This document shows, in pieces, positions 63,301 to 64,000 of a stretch of DNA of 64,000 nt. The notes under the pieces are model-generated. The model saw only the letters and a list, made by a program, of their open reading frames with translations. It did no database searches and was not told the DNA's origin. Position 1 is the first letter of the stretch. Every line of letters begins with the position of its first letter. This stretch comes from Hymenobacter norwichensis DSM 15439 (GTDB lineage Bacteria > Bacteroidota > Bacteroidia > Cytophagales > Hymenobacteraceae), in NCBI RefSeq assembly GCF_000420705.1, contig NZ_ATVL01000014.1, positions 78,075 to 142,074 of the forward strand. Reading direction: 5' to 3'. Both the position numbers and the translations under genes were made by a program.

Positions 63301-64000
63301 CGACGACAGAAAGCTTTACTGTGACGGTGGAAGACCGGCAGGCACCTATTATTCGGGCGGCTGGCTTCATTACGGCCATTGAAAGCAACGGCTTGCGCAC
63401 GATTGAAGCCGCCGATGTAGACTGGGGCAGCTTCGACGAGTGCAGCGGCATTGCTTCGATGCGCATCAGCCCGCGCACGTTCACCTGTGCCAATATTGGC
63501 CCCAACCAAGTCATGCTCACCGTCACCGACAACGCCGGCAACTCGGCCAGTGAAACCGTGACGGTCTTTATCATCGATAACACGGCGCCGGTAATTGTGG
63601 CGGCTGATTTCGAAACCACGCTGATAGATGGCACGCGTACGATTGAGGCGACCAATATCGATTATGGCAGCTATGACCAATGCGGATCGATTGCCTCGAT
63701 GAGCATCAGTCCTCGTACGTTTACCTGCGCCAACGTGGGCGCCAACCCCGTGACACTAACCGTCACCGACAACTCAGGTAACGTCTCCTCGCAAACTGTT
63801 ACGGTTGTTGTCCAAGGCGACGCGACCTGCACCACCAGCATTGCCAGCAGCAACTACAACGGCCCAGTAGCTACCAGTTCATCTAACGAGAGCCAGCTAC
63901 AGGCGTATCCGAACCCGGTGACCGACCAGGCCACCGTGTCGTTCCGCCCCACGCAGGCCGGCTTGGCGCAGGTGAGAGTCTACAACCCGTTGGGCGTGTT
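60330..64000 (+). CDS. Large secreted FG-GAP/IPT/cadherin protein with T9SS tail, 3' end outside window
   Basis: The gene starts at the ATG at 60330 (MRKPLLPFCFFSVYSYRQLA, signal peptide ending near SQAQ) and is open to the window edge, 1223 codons. In order: a bacterial Ig-like (SbsA-type) domain; about seven FG-GAP/VCBS repeats marked by the calcium loop DVNxDGNxDL (residues ~150-510); an IPT/TIG domain (SPTSGTVGRNVIINGANFIG); cadherin-like repeats (ANTIAERAAMGTPVG, ADNSPSGLLVGTIVASDPDA); two repeats around SPRTFTCAN with DNTAPVI; and the beginning of a type IX sorting domain (LQAYPNPVTDQATVSFRPTQ). Probably a cell-surface adhesin or matrix protein. Confidence 0.88.
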   Translation, partial: MRKPLLPFCFFSVYSYRQLAALAALLFPLCSQAQFSPPPISGTTPARNANSVPLGTDVSLTYTEAINSTPANNAVHVFSQQAGGHKVGTTTVFGNRLTFDPAQNFKPGEVVYVTALPGVPASSRAKRYVYQFTTQAGVGPATFSKSTAPVDGQPSNVVAVDVNNDGNLDFLTTNRTITNTGNVSVRLGNGQGAFSGTTIIPLASDPSDLVAGDVNGDGNLDFLTLSSTTGTGTVSIRLGNGQAGFTAVPDVLVASNNYPQKIALADVNADGNLDLLTTEYGSANPVRSGQVSIRFGNGQGGFSGTTNVALNLGTRHIAVADVNGDGNLDLLTGTVMFGSISTVSVRMGDGQGNFSGITDIPMPAGSSLYSLVAADVNNDGNLDFLTSNITNSNNPSDFVSTYLGNGQGGFSFANSLSFPIGFSVPIGSPFQIQTADVNGDGNLDLVTANFSDQGTVSVRLGDGQGRFSGTLDVPAGFRPTDLAVGDIDGDGDLDLLVANYGDNAVGVLRNQPVPRIFMFSPTSGTVGRNVIINGANFIGATAVTFNGVAATNFAVNSANQITVTVPAGATTGPIAVTTPAATATSSTLFQVTQAPMVTTTAGTTTALEQVATIVDAGLGVNSLVLTSAAVRITSGLVALEDVLDVTLVNGFSYNYNNGVLTITGRGTIAQWQALLRTVTYTNKSANPTTTPRTISFVVSDGIDSSAPATKVVQIQAVNGAPAIPVDADLAANTIAERAAMGTPVGITVAATDSDSPTLTYSLTNDAGGRFTINSSTGVVTVANGALLNYAVATSHVITAQASDGTLASSQSFTIQVTPVNNAPVIANQTFTIADNSPSGLLVGTIVASDPDAGQTLTYALQGSNTSGAFTLVDNELRVLNPAALMSSLTSTFSLSVRVTDNGTPALSTTALVTVQLTRVACTTPVLTPPADQRVVAISGQCGASAAFTATATGTPAPTVSYAVNGTTITSPYVFPVGTTSVTVTATNTCGTTTESFTVTVEDRQAPIIRAAGFITAIESNGLRTIEAADVDWGSFDECSGIASMRISPRTFTCANIGPNQVMLTVTDNAGNSASETVTVFIIDNTAPVIVAADFETTLIDGTRTIEATNIDYGSYDQCGSIASMSISPRTFTCANVGANPVTLTVTDNSGNVSSQTVTVVVQGDATCTTSIASSNYNGPVATSSSNESQLQAYPNPVTDQATVSFRPTQAGLAQVRVYNPLGV

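Noticed and set aside
1..64000. tRNA, rRNA or riboswitch genes
   Set aside because: I looked for cloverleaf and conserved rRNA segments while reading and found none; a covariance-model search would be needed to exclude small RNAs.

Overview
The window looks like part of a plasmid or plasmid-like replicon from a GC-rich Bacteroidota, most likely Hymenobacter or a close relative. The evidence is SusC/SusD pairs, Bacteroidota promoters (TTTG, about 20 nt, TAnnTTTG), a surface protein that begins a type IX secretion tail, and protein styles typical of Hymenobacteraceae. An iteron origin with Rep, ParA and a tyrosine recombinase lies near 22.2-27.1 kb and is visibly AT-richer than the rest. Whether this is a free plasmid or an integrated one cannot be told from the window.

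Layout. 1-15.3 kb: an arabinose-glycan utilisation locus. Two DUF1680-type beta-L-arabinofuranosidases and a LacI regulator read leftward; SusC, SusD, a third DUF1680 enzyme and a GH43-CBM6 protein read rightward. CAAWCGWTTG palindromes sit on the divergent promoters. 15.4-22.2 kb: an IS3 remnant beside a truncated AraC gene, then AraC, HxlR and TetR regulators beside oxidoreductase genes. 22.2-27.8 kb: recombinase with a 45-bp palindrome, Rep, iterons, ParA and a small partner, and tiny membrane ORFs. 27.9-36.1 kb: GH31, GH29 and GH115 enzymes with long hairpins and the decayed C-termini of two SusD genes, so a glycan locus that has lost its importers. 36.2-42.3 kb: a metal-type operon (TonB receptor, PepSY membrane protein, two CNGKC proteins, a lipoprotein, a truncated SCO1 gene). 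43.2-59.1 kb: a redox and stress cluster (LLM flavin oxidoreductase, SRPBCC protein, two F420-reductase-like proteins, SDR, NmrA, pirin, GNAT, alpha/beta hydrolase) with three Crp/Fnr paralogues, one broken by a stop codon, and a convergent histidine kinase / sigma-54-activator pair. 60.3 kb to the end: a large FG-GAP/IPT/cadherin surface protein running off the window.

The most notable observation is a putative FNR-like regulon in the redox cluster. Five promoters carry a TTGAY-N4-RTCAA dyad (one of them only a half-site) centred 29.5-30.5 nt upstream of a TAnnTTTG-like -7 element, and the local Crp/Fnr proteins carry the E-x-x-S-R recognition-helix pattern that reads TTGAT in E. coli FNR. 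The five promoters face the LLM oxidoreductase, the broken Crp/Fnr gene, an F420-reductase-like gene, the pirin operon and the histidine kinase.
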